A stretch of 64,000 bases of DNA from Nostoc sp. PCC 7107 (GTDB lineage: Bacteria; Cyanobacteriota; Cyanobacteriia; Cyanobacteriales; Nostocaceae), in assembly GCF_000316625.1 (NCBI RefSeq), contig NC_019676.1, positions 6,218,501-6,282,500 of the forward strand, written 5' to 3'. A program made the position numbers and the translations under genes. This document shows positions 27,615 to 37,133 of this stretch, piece after piece (the stretch's first letter is position 1; each line of letters starts with the position of its first letter). Below the pieces are notes generated by a model. That model was not told where the DNA came from. It did not search any database and saw only the letters and a list, made by a program, of their open reading frames with translations.

Positions 27615-28811
27615 GTGCAAAACTCAAAGCTAGGCAGGCCGATATCTCGTCAGTCTATTTTCCGTCCACCCTTTTTTATCGCCACTATTGTATCTTTAAC
27701 CGTAATTGGCAGTAGTATTTTTACTGGATTAAAATTTCGGGAAGCGGCTAATCAAAGGGCGCAAATTCCAGCAGTACTGTTGCCAGAAATTAAAACAGTC
27801 ACAGCTTTGGGGCGCATTGAACCAAAGGGAAAAGTCATACAACTCTCAGCTTCGACATCAACTGAAGTTAATCGAGTTGAACAATTATTAATTAATGAAG
27901 GGGATAAGGTAAAAGCAGGGCAAATAATTGCCATTTTAGATAATCGCGATCGCTTAGAAGCAGCATTTAAAGAAACACAAGAACAAGTCAAAGTCGCCCA
28001 AGCGAATTTAAATCGCACTCAAGTAGGGGCAAAACGTGGAGAAATTGCAGCCCAAACAGCAAAAATTGCCAGTCTAGAAGCAGAACGCCAAGGAAATATT
28101 GCTTCTCAAGCGGCAACTGTTGCCCGTTTACAAGCCGAAGTCGAAAACGCTGTCATTGAAAATAATCGTTATCAAGTTCTGTTTAAAGAAGGTGCAATTT
28201 CGGTTTCCCAACGAGATAGCAAACGCTTAAATTTAGAAACTGCCCAAAAAACGCTTCAAGAAGCCCAAGCCCAGTTAAAACGCATTCAAACATCTAGTCA
28301 GCAACAACTCAAAGAAGCCGCAGCCACATTAGACCAAATTACCGACGTGCCGAAAGTCGATGTTGAAGTTGCCCAAGCCGAAGTGAATCGTGCGATCGCC
28401 TCAATGAATCGGGCTAAGGTAAATTTACAACAAGCTTACGTGCGATCGCTCCAAGATGGTCAAGTATTTGAAATCCACACCCAGCCAGGGGAATTAATCG
28501 GCAATGATGGCATTGCCGACATTGGACAAACTAGCCAAATGTATGTTGTCGCAGAAGTTTACGAAAGCGATATTGGCAAAGTCAGTCCAGGACAAAAAGT
28601 GCAAATAGTCGGTGATTTTTTGCCCATTGAATTGCAAGGAACAGTAGAACGCAAAGGCTTGCAAGTACGGCGACAAAATCTAGTCAATAGTGACCCTCTG
28701 AGTAATATTGATAACCGAGTAGTCCAAGTACATATCAAACTAGATCAAGCATCCAGCCAAAAAGCAGCCACTTTGAGTAATTTGCAAGTCAAAGTGGTAA
28801 TTCAACGTTGA
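27615..28811 (+). CDS. devB: ABC exporter membrane fusion protein, DevB family
   Basis: 398 residues starting at GTG 27615. One N-terminal membrane anchor (about 20-40) is followed by a split biotinyl-lipoyl domain (GRIEPKGKVIQLSA... and KVKAGQIIAILDN), a long coiled-coil hairpin (about 110-255) and a beta-barrel region (YVVAEVYESDIGKVSPGQKV). In Anabaena the DevBCA-TolC pump exports heterocyst glycolipids. Several DevBCA paralogs exist, so the cargo here is unproven. The stop codon lies inside the first copy of a 33-bp tandem duplication. Confidence 0.92.
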   Translation: MQNSKLGRPISRQSIFRPPFFIATIVSLTVIGSSIFTGLKFREAANQRAQIPAVLLPEIKTVTALGRIEPKGKVIQLSASTSTEVNRVEQLLINEGDKVKAGQIIAILDNRDRLEAAFKETQEQVKVAQANLNRTQVGAKRGEIAAQTAKIASLEAERQGNIASQAATVARLQAEVENAVIENNRYQVLFKEGAISVSQRDSKRLNLETAQKTLQEAQAQLKRIQTSSQQQLKEAAATLDQITDVPKVDVEVAQAEVNRAIASMNRAKVNLQQAYVRSLQDGQVFEIHTQPGELIGNDGIADIGQTSQMYVVAEVYESDIGKVSPGQKVQIVGDFLPIELQGTVERKGLQVRRQNLVNSDPLSNIDNRVVQVHIKLDQASSQKAATLSNLQVKVVIQR

Positions 28812-28853
28812 TTGCTGTTAGTCAAAGTGGTAATTCAACGTTGATTGCTGTTT
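28788..28853 (+). repeat. 33-bp tandem duplication over the devB stop codon
   Basis: A 33-base unit beginning GTCAAAGTGGTAATTC occurs at 28788-28820 and 28821-28853, differing only in the last base. The unit carries the final codons (VKVVIQR) and stop of devB, so a second in-frame copy of the ending follows the true stop. Confidence 0.95.
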
Positions 28854-28920
28854 GTCATTGGTCATTTGTCCTTTGTTATTGGTCAAAAAATACTATTTCT
28901 TCATACTCAGCACTTAATTT

Positions 28921-30096
28921 ATGATGTGGCTTATCAAACAAATACAGCGACGCACACCTTTAGGGTGGCTGCAACTGAGTCATGAAAAAAGTCGGCTGTT
29001 AGTAGCATTATCAGGCATTGCCTTTGCTGATGTGCTGATGTTTATGCAGCTTGGCTTTGAGACTGCACTGTATGACAGTAATACAAGACTGCATCGAAGT
29101 TTACAAGCAGATATTGTGTTACTCAGTCCTCAAGCCCGAAACCTGCAAAGTATGTCTTCGTTTTCGCGGCGACGCTTGTACCAAGCGATGGATGTTCCTG
29201 GGGTAAAGTCAGCCGAACCAATGTATTTTAGTAACAGTATTTGGAAGAATCCGCAAACGCGGCGCGAGACTGGGGTGCTAGTAATTGGGTTTAATCCCAA
29301 TAAGCCAGCCTTTGATTTACCCGATGTCAACCAACAATTGCAGACGATCGCCTTACCTGATAATGTTCTCTTTGACCGTGGTGCTAGAGGCGATTACCAA
29401 AAAGCGATCGCCAAAATTGATCAAGGTAAAATTCTCACCACAGAAATGGAACGACGCACAATTAGAATTAGTGGATTATTCCAAGTTGGTGCGTCTTTTG
29501 GGGCGGATGGTAGCCTGATGACTAGTGATCAAAACTTTTTGCGAATCTTTCCTCGACGACAGTCAAGTAGTATCAGTTTGGGTTTAATTAAAATACAACC
29601 TGGCTATGATGCAAAACAGGTAGCAATGGCATTGAAATCACACCTGAGAGATGATGTTAAGGTGCTAACTCATGCCGAATTTATTGAATTTGAGAACAAC
29701 TTTTGGCGAACAAATTCACCCATTGGATTTATTTTTAGTCTGGGTGTCTCAATGGGATTTGTGGTTGGGGTAATTATTGTTTACCAAGTGCTTTCGACTG
29801 ATGTTAATGCCCATATCAGGGAATATGCCACCTTTAAAGCTATTGGCTATCGCAATTACTATTTACTCAGTGTAGTTTTTGAAGAGGCATTAATTTTAGC
29901 ACTACTAGGTTTTATCCCCGGTGTAGCCGTATCCTTGGGGCTTTATCAGCTAACCCGCGCCGCGACAAATTTACCAATGTATATGACTTTAATGCGGGGA
30001 TTACAAGTAATAATTCTCACCTTTATGATGTGTGCAATTTCCGGTGCGATCGCTACTCGTAAACTGCAATCTGCTGACCCTGCGGATATGTTTTAA
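28921..30096 (+). CDS. devC: ABC exporter permease, DevC family
   Basis: 391 residues (ATG at 28921 or 28924). A MacB/FtsX-type topology is visible: an N-terminal helix with the DevC-typical FADVLMFMQLGFETALYDSN, a large periplasmic domain, and three C-terminal helices (about 270-375). It ends DPADMF. It is the membrane subunit between DevB and the DevA ATPase. Its last 4 bases overlap the stop of the inverted uma2 gene, which separates it from devA. Confidence 0.93.
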   Translation: MMWLIKQIQRRTPLGWLQLSHEKSRLLVALSGIAFADVLMFMQLGFETALYDSNTRLHRSLQADIVLLSPQARNLQSMSSFSRRRLYQAMDVPGVKSAEPMYFSNSIWKNPQTRRETGVLVIGFNPNKPAFDLPDVNQQLQTIALPDNVLFDRGARGDYQKAIAKIDQGKILTTEMERRTIRISGLFQVGASFGADGSLMTSDQNFLRIFPRRQSSSISLGLIKIQPGYDAKQVAMALKSHLRDDVKVLTHAEFIEFENNFWRTNSPIGFIFSLGVSMGFVVGVIIVYQVLSTDVNAHIREYATFKAIGYRNYYLLSVVFEEALILALLGFIPGVAVSLGLYQLTRAATNLPMYMTLMRGLQVIILTFMMCAISGAIATRKLQSADPADMF

Positions 30097-30680
30097 AATA
30101 TTTCCGTTAAATCCAAAACAAATCCTGGTAAAACATCCTCTCCCGATAAAGTTTGCGGACTTTGCAAAATTTCAACTTCTTGATTGGGGCGATAAATTTC
30201 TACCTGCTGCTGTTGACGATTAATTAACCATCCCAATTTTGCGCCATTATCCATATATTCTCTCATCTTGGCGCGTGTCTTTTCTAGGGAATCACTGGGA
30301 GACATTAATTCAACCACAAAATCAGGACATAAAGGCGCAAATCTTTCTTTTTCAGCTTGAGTCAAAGCGTTCCACCGTTCTATTTTCACCCAAGACGCAT
30401 CAGGAGAACGTTCTGCACCGTTAGGAAGTTTGAATCCAGCCGAAGAGTCAAAAGATTTTCCTAGCTGATTCTGGCGACTCCAAGCTCTTAACTGATAAGT
30501 TAAATCGGCATTGTAGTAACCAGTTTCGCTTCCTGTCGGTGGCATAATAATTAATTCCCCTGTAGCTGTGCGCTCAAATCTCAAGTCACGATTATTTTGA
30601 CAAAGTTGAAAAAACTGCTCATCAGTTAAGTCAATATTTAGTTCGAGGGGAGCAGGTAAACTGACGGTGTTAGTGTTCAT
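30093..30680 (-). CDS. Uma2 family PD-(D/E)XK nuclease-like protein
   Basis: 195 residues from ATG 30680 (MNTNTVSLPAPLELNIDLTD). An upstream frame to 30743 adds 21 residues without family match. Conserved Uma2/DUF820 features are LIIMPPTGSETGYYNADL, SPDASWV, CPDFVVELMSPSDSLEKTRAKMREYMDNGAKLGWLI and a C-terminal EDVLPGFVLDL. The D...E...K order supports a restriction-endonuclease-like fold. Uma2 genes are highly multiplied in cyanobacteria and their substrate is unknown. It lies inverted between devC and devA. Confidence 0.93.
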   Translation of the reverse strand: MNTNTVSLPAPLELNIDLTDEQFFQLCQNNRDLRFERTATGELIIMPPTGSETGYYNADLTYQLRAWSRQNQLGKSFDSSAGFKLPNGAERSPDASWVKIERWNALTQAEKERFAPLCPDFVVELMSPSDSLEKTRAKMREYMDNGAKLGWLINRQQQQVEIYRPNQEVEILQSPQTLSGEDVLPGFVLDLTEIF

Positions 30681-30908
30681 ATTATCTGTACAAAGAACAG
30701 CAATATATAGCAGTTCGATTTGATTTCTGAACTTACTCGTCAAGCTAGGAACATGGAAGCGAAACTGTACTGAGTTTTTTCAAAAATCAAGTAGAAGTCC
30801 TATATTTTTCAATTTTAGTATCGTTTGTGCAGCGATCGCCTCACTTGTTACAACAGCGTCACACACCCGAAACATACTGAGAATTTCTCATTAAATTCTG
30901 ACTTACTT

Positions 30909-31601
30909 ATGACTCACAAACCCATTATTTCCATTGATAATCTCAATCACTACTTTGGTCATGGGCCACTGCGTAAGCAAGTCTTGTTTAAAATCAACTT
31001 AGAAATTAACGCTGGTGAAATTATTATTTTGACAGGCCCTTCTGGCTCTGGTAAGACTACTTTATTAACTTTAGTCGGTGGGTTGCGTTCTCCACAATTT
31101 GGCAGCTTACAGGTTTTAGGACAAGAACTTTGCGGCGGTACAGCCGAACAATTAGTGCAGACACGCCGCCATAACGGTTATATCTTTCAAGCACACAACC
31201 TGCATGGTAGTTTAACCGCAGTGCAGAATGTCAAAATCGGTTTAGAATTACACCCACATATTAGTCCCGAAGAAATCCAAACGCGCTCAATCTTGATGCT
31301 AGAACAGGTTGGTTTGGGAAATCACCTGCATTACTATCCTGATAAACTCTCAGGCGGGCAAAAACAACGAGTAGCGATCGCCCGCGCTTTGGTAAGTTAT
31401 CCCAAAATTGTCTTAGCCGATGAACCGACAGCCGCCCTTGATAGTCAGTCTGGTCGAGATGTAGTTAACCTGATGCAAAAACTCGCTAGAGAACAAGGCT
31501 GTACCATCTTAATGGTGACTCACGACCATCGGATTTTAGACATTGCCGATCGCATTGTGCAGATGGAAGATGGCAAGTTAGTGCAAGCAGCCTCAAGATA
31601 A
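30909..31601 (+). CDS. devA: ABC exporter ATP-binding subunit, DevA family
   Basis: 230 residues from ATG 30909 (MTHKPIISIDNLNHYFGHG); an upstream frame to 30825 is not part of the family. Walker A GPSGSGKTT, Q-loop FQAHNLHGSLTAVQNV, signature LSGGQKQR, Walker B IVLADEPTAALD and switch His VTHD are all present. The HYFGHG...RKQVLF opening is typical of DevA. It supplies energy for DevBC export. It is separated from devC by an inverted gene, so it needs its own promoter or read-through, and is followed by a good terminator. Confidence 0.94.
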   Translation: MTHKPIISIDNLNHYFGHGPLRKQVLFKINLEINAGEIIILTGPSGSGKTTLLTLVGGLRSPQFGSLQVLGQELCGGTAEQLVQTRRHNGYIFQAHNLHGSLTAVQNVKIGLELHPHISPEEIQTRSILMLEQVGLGNHLHYYPDKLSGGQKQRVAIARALVSYPKIVLADEPTAALDSQSGRDVVNLMQKLAREQGCTILMVTHDHRILDIADRIVQMEDGKLVQAASR

Positions 31602-31700
31602 AATTATTCACAACATCGTCGTGTGTTCGCAATATGGTCGTCACAACTGTATGTGATATTAAATGCTGTATTTGGTTACAAAATGCTTTTTTTTGGGTAT

Positions 31701-31726
31701 AAGGTAGGGCTTCCTACCTTTTTTTT
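31701..31726 (+). terminator. Rho-independent terminator after devA
   Basis: AAGGTAGG (31701-31708) and CCTACCTT (31713-31720) form a perfect 8-bp stem with a GCTT loop, followed by a run of T residues to 31726. Confidence 0.9.
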
Positions 31727-31819
31727 ATTTATGCGATCGCTTTTTTGCCGCAATTAAAGTTCCTACTTCCTCCCCTAACATTAAAATGGAGATTAATGTA
31801 AAGTTATCCCATAGCCAAA

Positions 31820-33664
31820 GTGTCAGACTCTCTGCCATTGCGCGATCGCTACCTCGCTTTAATTGACGAAATTGTGCAACTCACCCTCCAGGGCAAAATT
31901 AGCTCGGTGGAGATGGTGTACCAAATGTTGCAAAAAGGTATAACATCTGGTACAGGGGAAATATTTGAGTTAGCGTTGAGCGATCGCTTGAGTACCATCC
32001 AAAGTCAGGTAGACAGCGAAAAGGATGAACTCAAAAAAGCCAAGGCTAACCGCAGTCTCAGAGCAATTAAAACAATTCAAAATCAATGGCAACGTTATTG
32101 GGAACAAAATAAAGCCATAGAAGCGATCGCCTTAGCAGTTCGAGAAATTACCACCGCTTCCGCAGATGAACGCCTCTCTACATTCTTGCGTTTCACTGAT
32201 CCCAATCAAAAGCAACCATTCAACTCATCACAATTACAACAGTTAGCCAAAGGTTTACAACAATTTGCTCAATTAGATACTGATATCGAACAAATCTCAC
32301 AAGGCATTATGCGTGGTTTGGCTGGTTGGCAAAAACTCCAAGACCACTTGATTAGTTGGATGTATGAGCAAAATCGAGAATTGGGGTTTGGCGGCGTACC
32401 AGGAGAAAATGGCCCTTGGGCAACTTGGGCAAAAAAAGTTAACAGCGAGTTCCCCCAAGCGCTGTTTCGCAGTTTAGCTTTGGAACAATCGGCAATCGAA
32501 TTTGCCCAACAGCGACGTAATATCATCCTCAGCGATTGGGTAGAAATGACGTTGATATTACAGTATTTGCAACGCGGGTTAGTCAGTTGGTTTGACCAAC
32601 AACCATATAATGTGCAAGCAGGCTCAAAATTATCAATTTCGACTTTTTTGACCTTTGCCGTGATTTGGAGTCAGTTAGCGAGTGGTTTTGGCAACACTGC
32701 GGCTATCTATGGTGATGGTGGTTCCCAAATTATGCTGCAAATTCTGCGGAATTTTGCCCAGCGGGCATATTTTCCCCTGTATGGTGGGATATTTGCTTCT
32801 TTTTCAGGTAGTTATTTACGCAACGCCTTAGATTATTTAGATGAACCATTACGCCAAGTTGAGGGAACCCAAGAAAAAGCCAGAATTTTGACGTTATTGG
32901 GTTATTCACAGCGAGCTTTAGGACAATATCAACGCTCGATTAATTTTCATCAGCAAGCATTAGAAATAGCCAGATATGCAGGCGATCGCCCCTGTGAAAT
33001 TGCCAATCTCAACCACCTCAGCCGCACCTATGTACAGGAAAAAGATTATGGCGAGGCGATTAATTATAGCCAACGGGCGTTAATCTTGAGTCGGCAAGCA
33101 GGCGATCGCACAGGTGAAGCCAATGCTTTGGTAAATTTGGGTTACAGCAAAGTTATGCAGGCGCAACAATTAGAACAAATTGAACCAGAAAGTTATGAAA
33201 TGCCAATTAATTATTTAGCACAAGGTTTAAAGTTATTAGATAAATTAGGAGATATCCAAAGTAAAGCCTTGTGTTTGAGTAGTTTAGGTATTGCTTATCT
33301 TGTAATTGATGAAGCGCCAACTGCGATTAAATATTTAGAAGATGGTTTTAAAACAGCACAAACTTGCGGAGACTTATATCTTCAAGGACGAAATTTAGCA
33401 TATTTAGCTGAAGCTTATTATCAACTACAAAATGCCGAAAAAGCCATTTATACTGGTGGTTTGGGAATGTATATTTTAGAGCAGATTGCTTCTAGTGAAT
33501 GGAAACAGCCCGCAGGTTTATTAACAATTTTGCAAGGACAAATAGGCAAAGAAGCATTCCAAAATCTATTACAACAACACCGTTCTAAAATTATGGCGAT
33601 TATCGGTGTTGATGGCTATGATCACATCCCAGCAATATTAACAACATATCAGCAAGATATTTAA
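31820..33664 (+). CDS. TPR-repeat protein
   Basis: 614 residues starting at GTG 31820. The N-terminal ~330 residues are mostly helical, with a Gln-rich middle part of no recognised family. From about 345 to 560, tetratricopeptide repeats are visible (ARILTLLGYSQRALGQYQRSINFHQQALEIAR, then ANLNHLSRTYVQEKDYGEAINYSQRAL). The repeats are of the NB-ARC/kinesin-light-chain type and suggest a protein-binding scaffold. There is no signal peptide or catalytic domain. Confidence 0.82.
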   Translation: MSDSLPLRDRYLALIDEIVQLTLQGKISSVEMVYQMLQKGITSGTGEIFELALSDRLSTIQSQVDSEKDELKKAKANRSLRAIKTIQNQWQRYWEQNKAIEAIALAVREITTASADERLSTFLRFTDPNQKQPFNSSQLQQLAKGLQQFAQLDTDIEQISQGIMRGLAGWQKLQDHLISWMYEQNRELGFGGVPGENGPWATWAKKVNSEFPQALFRSLALEQSAIEFAQQRRNIILSDWVEMTLILQYLQRGLVSWFDQQPYNVQAGSKLSISTFLTFAVIWSQLASGFGNTAAIYGDGGSQIMLQILRNFAQRAYFPLYGGIFASFSGSYLRNALDYLDEPLRQVEGTQEKARILTLLGYSQRALGQYQRSINFHQQALEIARYAGDRPCEIANLNHLSRTYVQEKDYGEAINYSQRALILSRQAGDRTGEANALVNLGYSKVMQAQQLEQIEPESYEMPINYLAQGLKLLDKLGDIQSKALCLSSLGIAYLVIDEAPTAIKYLEDGFKTAQTCGDLYLQGRNLAYLAEAYYQLQNAEKAIYTGGLGMYILEQIASSEWKQPAGLLTILQGQIGKEAFQNLLQQHRSKIMAIIGVDGYDHIPAILTTYQQDI

Positions 33665-34264
33665 TTAGCAGGGAAGCTCATAACTCCCTTTGCTGAAGTT
33701 GATGGATTTGAAAGTAAGTAACCTGAATGCTAACATTTTGTTGCATCTCCTATGTAAACGCGGTTAGTTTTTGATAAAGCGCGATCACCTGATTTTTTAA
33801 TCCAGAATCTTGATATTGAATTTTTGCTCAAGTAAACAAGATCAGGGATGGCACAAACCCCACCATAGGCGATCGCATTCAATTTTTGATAAAATCTGGC
33901 AAACTTGACCTTGTGTTTCTCTTCATATCCTTCTGGATAAGCACAGATTGGCAAGTATAGACTTTCCTACAAACATAGAAAAAAGCTATCGAATTGATTA
34001 CATAAACTGTATTGTGCTTGATGGCGGTAGTTGGTCTGGTTTTAATTCTATATCTGCAATTCCATAAACTTTCCAATTTAATCTGGGAATTTTAAATCGA
34101 TTTTGATGTATCCTAGATTTTCTTAGGTAATTTTTTCAACACCCAAGTTCATAAAACTTTTTTACGGATTTCCCTCAAGGTTCTTGAAGAAGTTCTTGAA
34201 CTCTCTAAGAATCTACCTTTTGTTGCTTATTTCTTTGTCACACTTTAAGGCTTAACAAATCATC
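33665..34264. other. 600-bp region without a recognisable gene
   Basis: Short minus-strand frames (33730-33954, 33879-34076) have no family resemblance and low-complexity composition. I see no RNA gene or transposon end. It may be decayed sequence plus the promoter of the small gene at 34265. Confidence 0.35.
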
Positions 34265-34525
34265 ATGGATATACGACTCATCAAAAAATCCGAAAAATTA
34301 ATCCTGAAAAAAATAAAACAGATAGAAGAAGAAAATCTTTCAATAGATGATTTTGAGAGCCAAGAAGCCACATCTGAGGAGAAACAAGTAATTAATGTAG
34401 TAGAAAATAGAGAGGACGACTATATTCCGTTGCGAGATAATCCTGTAGTTTTATCTATCGCCAATTCAGGATGGCAGGTTTCGGAAATCCTCAGAGATAT
34501 CAGAGTAGATACTTTCTGTGATTGA
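34265..34525 (+). CDS. Small hypothetical acidic protein
   Basis: 86 residues, unrecognised. It is helical and charged at the N-terminus (LIKKSEKLILKKIKQIEEENLS), then has a Glu-rich linker and a C-terminal IPLRDNPVVLSIANSGWQVSEILRDI. The frame is followed 30 bp later by a strong terminator hairpin, which favours a real gene. No functional prediction. Confidence 0.5.
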   Translation: MDIRLIKKSEKLILKKIKQIEEENLSIDDFESQEATSEEKQVINVVENREDDYIPLRDNPVVLSIANSGWQVSEILRDIRVDTFCD

Positions 34526-34554
34526 TCAATAATTTGGTAAAAATCGATAGGTTC

Positions 34555-34587
34555 AGATACCCGAATTCTCTAAAAATTTGGGTATCT
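34555..34587 (+). terminator. Hairpin after the small gene
   Basis: AGATACCCGAATT (34555-34567) pairs with AATTTGGGTATCT (34575-34587), one G-U wobble, 7-nt loop. The following bases are only weakly T-rich. The stem closely resembles the hairpin at 41388-41420. Confidence 0.7.
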
Positions 34588-34743
34588 TGTGGAACAAAAG
34601 CAGGCAAATACTCACTTATTTTAAATGCGTTGTGGCCAGCTTTTTACTAGTTATCACAATAACTTGATATCTTCTGGAAATGTAGTCAAGGCTATTTTGG
34701 GATAGCCTACTTTGGAGAAGGTAATTCGCGCATGGTAATTTTA

Positions 34744-36327
34744 TTACCGATTAATCCGAATCAACTCTGTCAGAATACTATCCAAGCTACCATTAACTTG
34801 AATTTTTTCAATCTTCTCGGCAATTCGTTCTAGTATTTCTAGTTCTTTTAACCGCAATGCGACGGGATTATCTTCCATAACTCTGGCAGTATTTAACATA
34901 CTGCGAGTTGCAGCCGTTTCTTCACGACGACGAACTACGTTGGCTTGGGCGGTTTTTTCCGCTTCTACCACTTTACTCAAAATGGTTTTAATTTCACCAG
35001 GAAGAATAATATCTTTCACCCCTACCGAATCGACTTCAATTCCATAGTCAGCGGTTCTTTGGCTGATGTATTCAAAAATACTATTATCAATCGCGCCTTT
35101 ATCCTCTAGTAACGCATCTAAGGTTCGTTCGCCGACTGCGCCACGCAAAGCAAATTGTAGCTCTTTGTATAAGTAGCCAACAATATCCGCTAACCCATTT
35201 TTGGCTCTCAGAGGGTCGATGATGCGATATCCAGCAGTTAAATTTAAGCGTAACGGTACCTTATCTTTAGACAGAATATCTTGACCAGATACTTCTAAGG
35301 TTTGCTGACGTAGATCAAAAACTTGTGTTTGCACAGAACGCCCGAACACCCACCAGACGTGCATTCCTGGTTGCAATTGTGTTTGAAACTCTTGATTGAT
35401 ATACAGTAGCCCAAGGTACTGTGCTGGAACTTCGCAGATATGCAAACAATTACGGCTCAAAGTGAGAGTTTCTGGTAAACCTGAAACTAATTCAGCAATT
35501 AAACGTGGTGGTAATGTTGCATCAGTATTGATGTCAATCACTTCTACTTCCATACCCCGCCAAAATAGTTTGCGACTACATGGTTTGAGGATAGCAATTA
35601 CTTTACCTTGATAACGAGCGATCGCTACTTGTTGATTTTGTAATTGCACTGTCTCACAATAAGCCGCGACAAACTCAGGATGTCGTTCAATCAGCACCTC
35701 TTCTAAAGGAAAATCTGGATTTGGGACAATCCGGCTGAGAGTTCGTACTGTCACATCTCGATCAGTAGCCCAAAAAGCATACTCACCAGATTCTAGCGGC
35801 TGTATAAAGTTATTCTGCACATACAGTAAACCAATCTCATACTCGGAAATTTGGAATTTCTTAATTCCATTCAAGGCAATTCCCCGTAATTGTTGCACAA
35901 ATTCAGCAGGTAATGCCAAACTTTCATTCAAGTTAAAAAGGTGAGTTTCTACCTCAATAAAACCACGCCAAAAAGCTCTGAGTTGATTTGGTGGAACACT
36001 AACCCAATTTTGACCCCAGTGGACTAAGGCTGCTTGATTGAATCCAGTTCTTACTACTACAAGATGTTCCTGTAACTCTGAACTGTGATTTCGCAGCAAT
36101 AGTTCCAAGTTTTCAATCTTAGCTTCTGGTTGGTTGAGGTTATAGGTTGTGACTTGCCAATGCTTGCCAAAATAAGTGTAAGTACCAGGCTGCAAAATTT
36201 TCTTAAAATCACTGCGGTGATATAAGATACCAATTTCGTTAGGTTTGATATAGAACGTTTTCCACATAGTAATTCCCATAGATAACTTAGGCAGTTGTAG
36301 CCTAGAAAGAAGATTTGATAAAAACAT
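34744..36327 (-). CDS. Slipin/SPFH-domain protein with repeated N-terminal module
   Basis: 527 residues. The C-terminal ~200 residues are an SPFH/band-7 domain ending in a helical oligomerisation stretch (VVEAEKTAQANVVRRREETAATRSMLN). The N-terminal half contains a ~135-residue module repeated: YEIGLLYxxxxFxxxLxxGxYxxW-like segments occur at 31-64, 164-197 and 304-339. A second sub-motif (FWRG with preceding basic residues) is at about 119 and 256. SPFH proteins scaffold membrane microdomains and proteases. No clear transmembrane helix is seen. The start could also be M17 (36279) or M21. Confidence 0.82.
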   Translation of the reverse strand: MFLSNLLSRLQLPKLSMGITMWKTFYIKPNEIGILYHRSDFKKILQPGTYTYFGKHWQVTTYNLNQPEAKIENLELLLRNHSSELQEHLVVVRTGFNQAALVHWGQNWVSVPPNQLRAFWRGFIEVETHLFNLNESLALPAEFVQQLRGIALNGIKKFQISEYEIGLLYVQNNFIQPLESGEYAFWATDRDVTVRTLSRIVPNPDFPLEEVLIERHPEFVAAYCETVQLQNQQVAIARYQGKVIAILKPCSRKLFWRGMEVEVIDINTDATLPPRLIAELVSGLPETLTLSRNCLHICEVPAQYLGLLYINQEFQTQLQPGMHVWWVFGRSVQTQVFDLRQQTLEVSGQDILSKDKVPLRLNLTAGYRIIDPLRAKNGLADIVGYLYKELQFALRGAVGERTLDALLEDKGAIDNSIFEYISQRTADYGIEVDSVGVKDIILPGEIKTILSKVVEAEKTAQANVVRRREETAATRSMLNTARVMEDNPVALRLKELEILERIAEKIEKIQVNGSLDSILTELIRINR

Positions 36328-36542
36328 TTATCAGTTTCGCTTGAAGAATTTACCTGGATGTTTTCTGGCAAGTAGGGAAAGCTTGATGTATCACAAATTG
36401 CCTGACACACCCTGTAATTGAGCTAATAAGTTTCTAACATCTGTAATATACATAATACATTGTAATTTTAAACTCCGCAAATGTTGAAATTTATTTACTA
36501 CTCATCTGTAATACTCTGTACTACAAAGAGAGTTATACCAAT

Positions 36543-37133
36543 TCAAAAAATGTTTGCGACAGATAAGGCATTGAGGATGAAGTCATAACCAGTCAAAGAA
36601 GCAGCAATTTGAGGAGTGAGGAGAGCTAGGAGTTGAGCAACCTTGGTTTGCAGATGCTCGCCTGTTATCAAATAGCTCCCATTTCAAGTCTTGCTTGAGA
36701 TATTCCCAAACGCGCTCTATGGGATTGAGTTCAGGAGAATGAGCAGGCTGGAACAAAAGAACAATATTCTCTGGAATTTGTAAACGTTTAGCTTGATGAA
36801 ATAAGCCGTTATCAACTTGGAGAATGTTAAGTGATTTGGGATAACAGGCAGCGAACTCGTTCAAAAATTGTTGGTAGCATTCGGTATCAACATGAGAAAA
36901 CTGCCAAAATAAACTTTCCCCAGTAAGTGGTTCAACTGCTCCATATAGCCAGAACGCTTTAAATTGCCACTGCCAATCACCAATAGGCTTAACTCCGGGA
37001 AGAGTAATTTTACGTCCTTCAATGGTTTTGAGTCCAAATCGACTCTCATCTTGTACAAAATAACGAATATTTTCGTACTGAGGCAAGATAATGGCACTGT
37101 ATTGAGCAATTAATTGCAAGTCATCACCGAGTT
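36543..37133 (-). pseudogene. IS630 transposase OrfB (DDE domain), frameshifted
   Basis: The DDE catalytic half: VQDESRFGLK, ILQVDNGLFHQAK and SPELNPIERVWEYL carry the three acidic residues. As sequenced the frame ends at 36583 with an aberrant Ser/Cys-rich tail. A one-base shift at about 36655-36665 restores a sensible ending (LQTKVAQLLALLTPQIAASL...) with a stop at 36543-36545, next to the terminal repeat. The copy is therefore probably inactive unless the shift is a sequencing error. Confidence 0.8.

Noticed and set aside
33730-34076. Two overlapping minus-strand ORFs of 74 and 65 codons
   Set aside because: Odd composition, overlapping frames and no recognised similarity.
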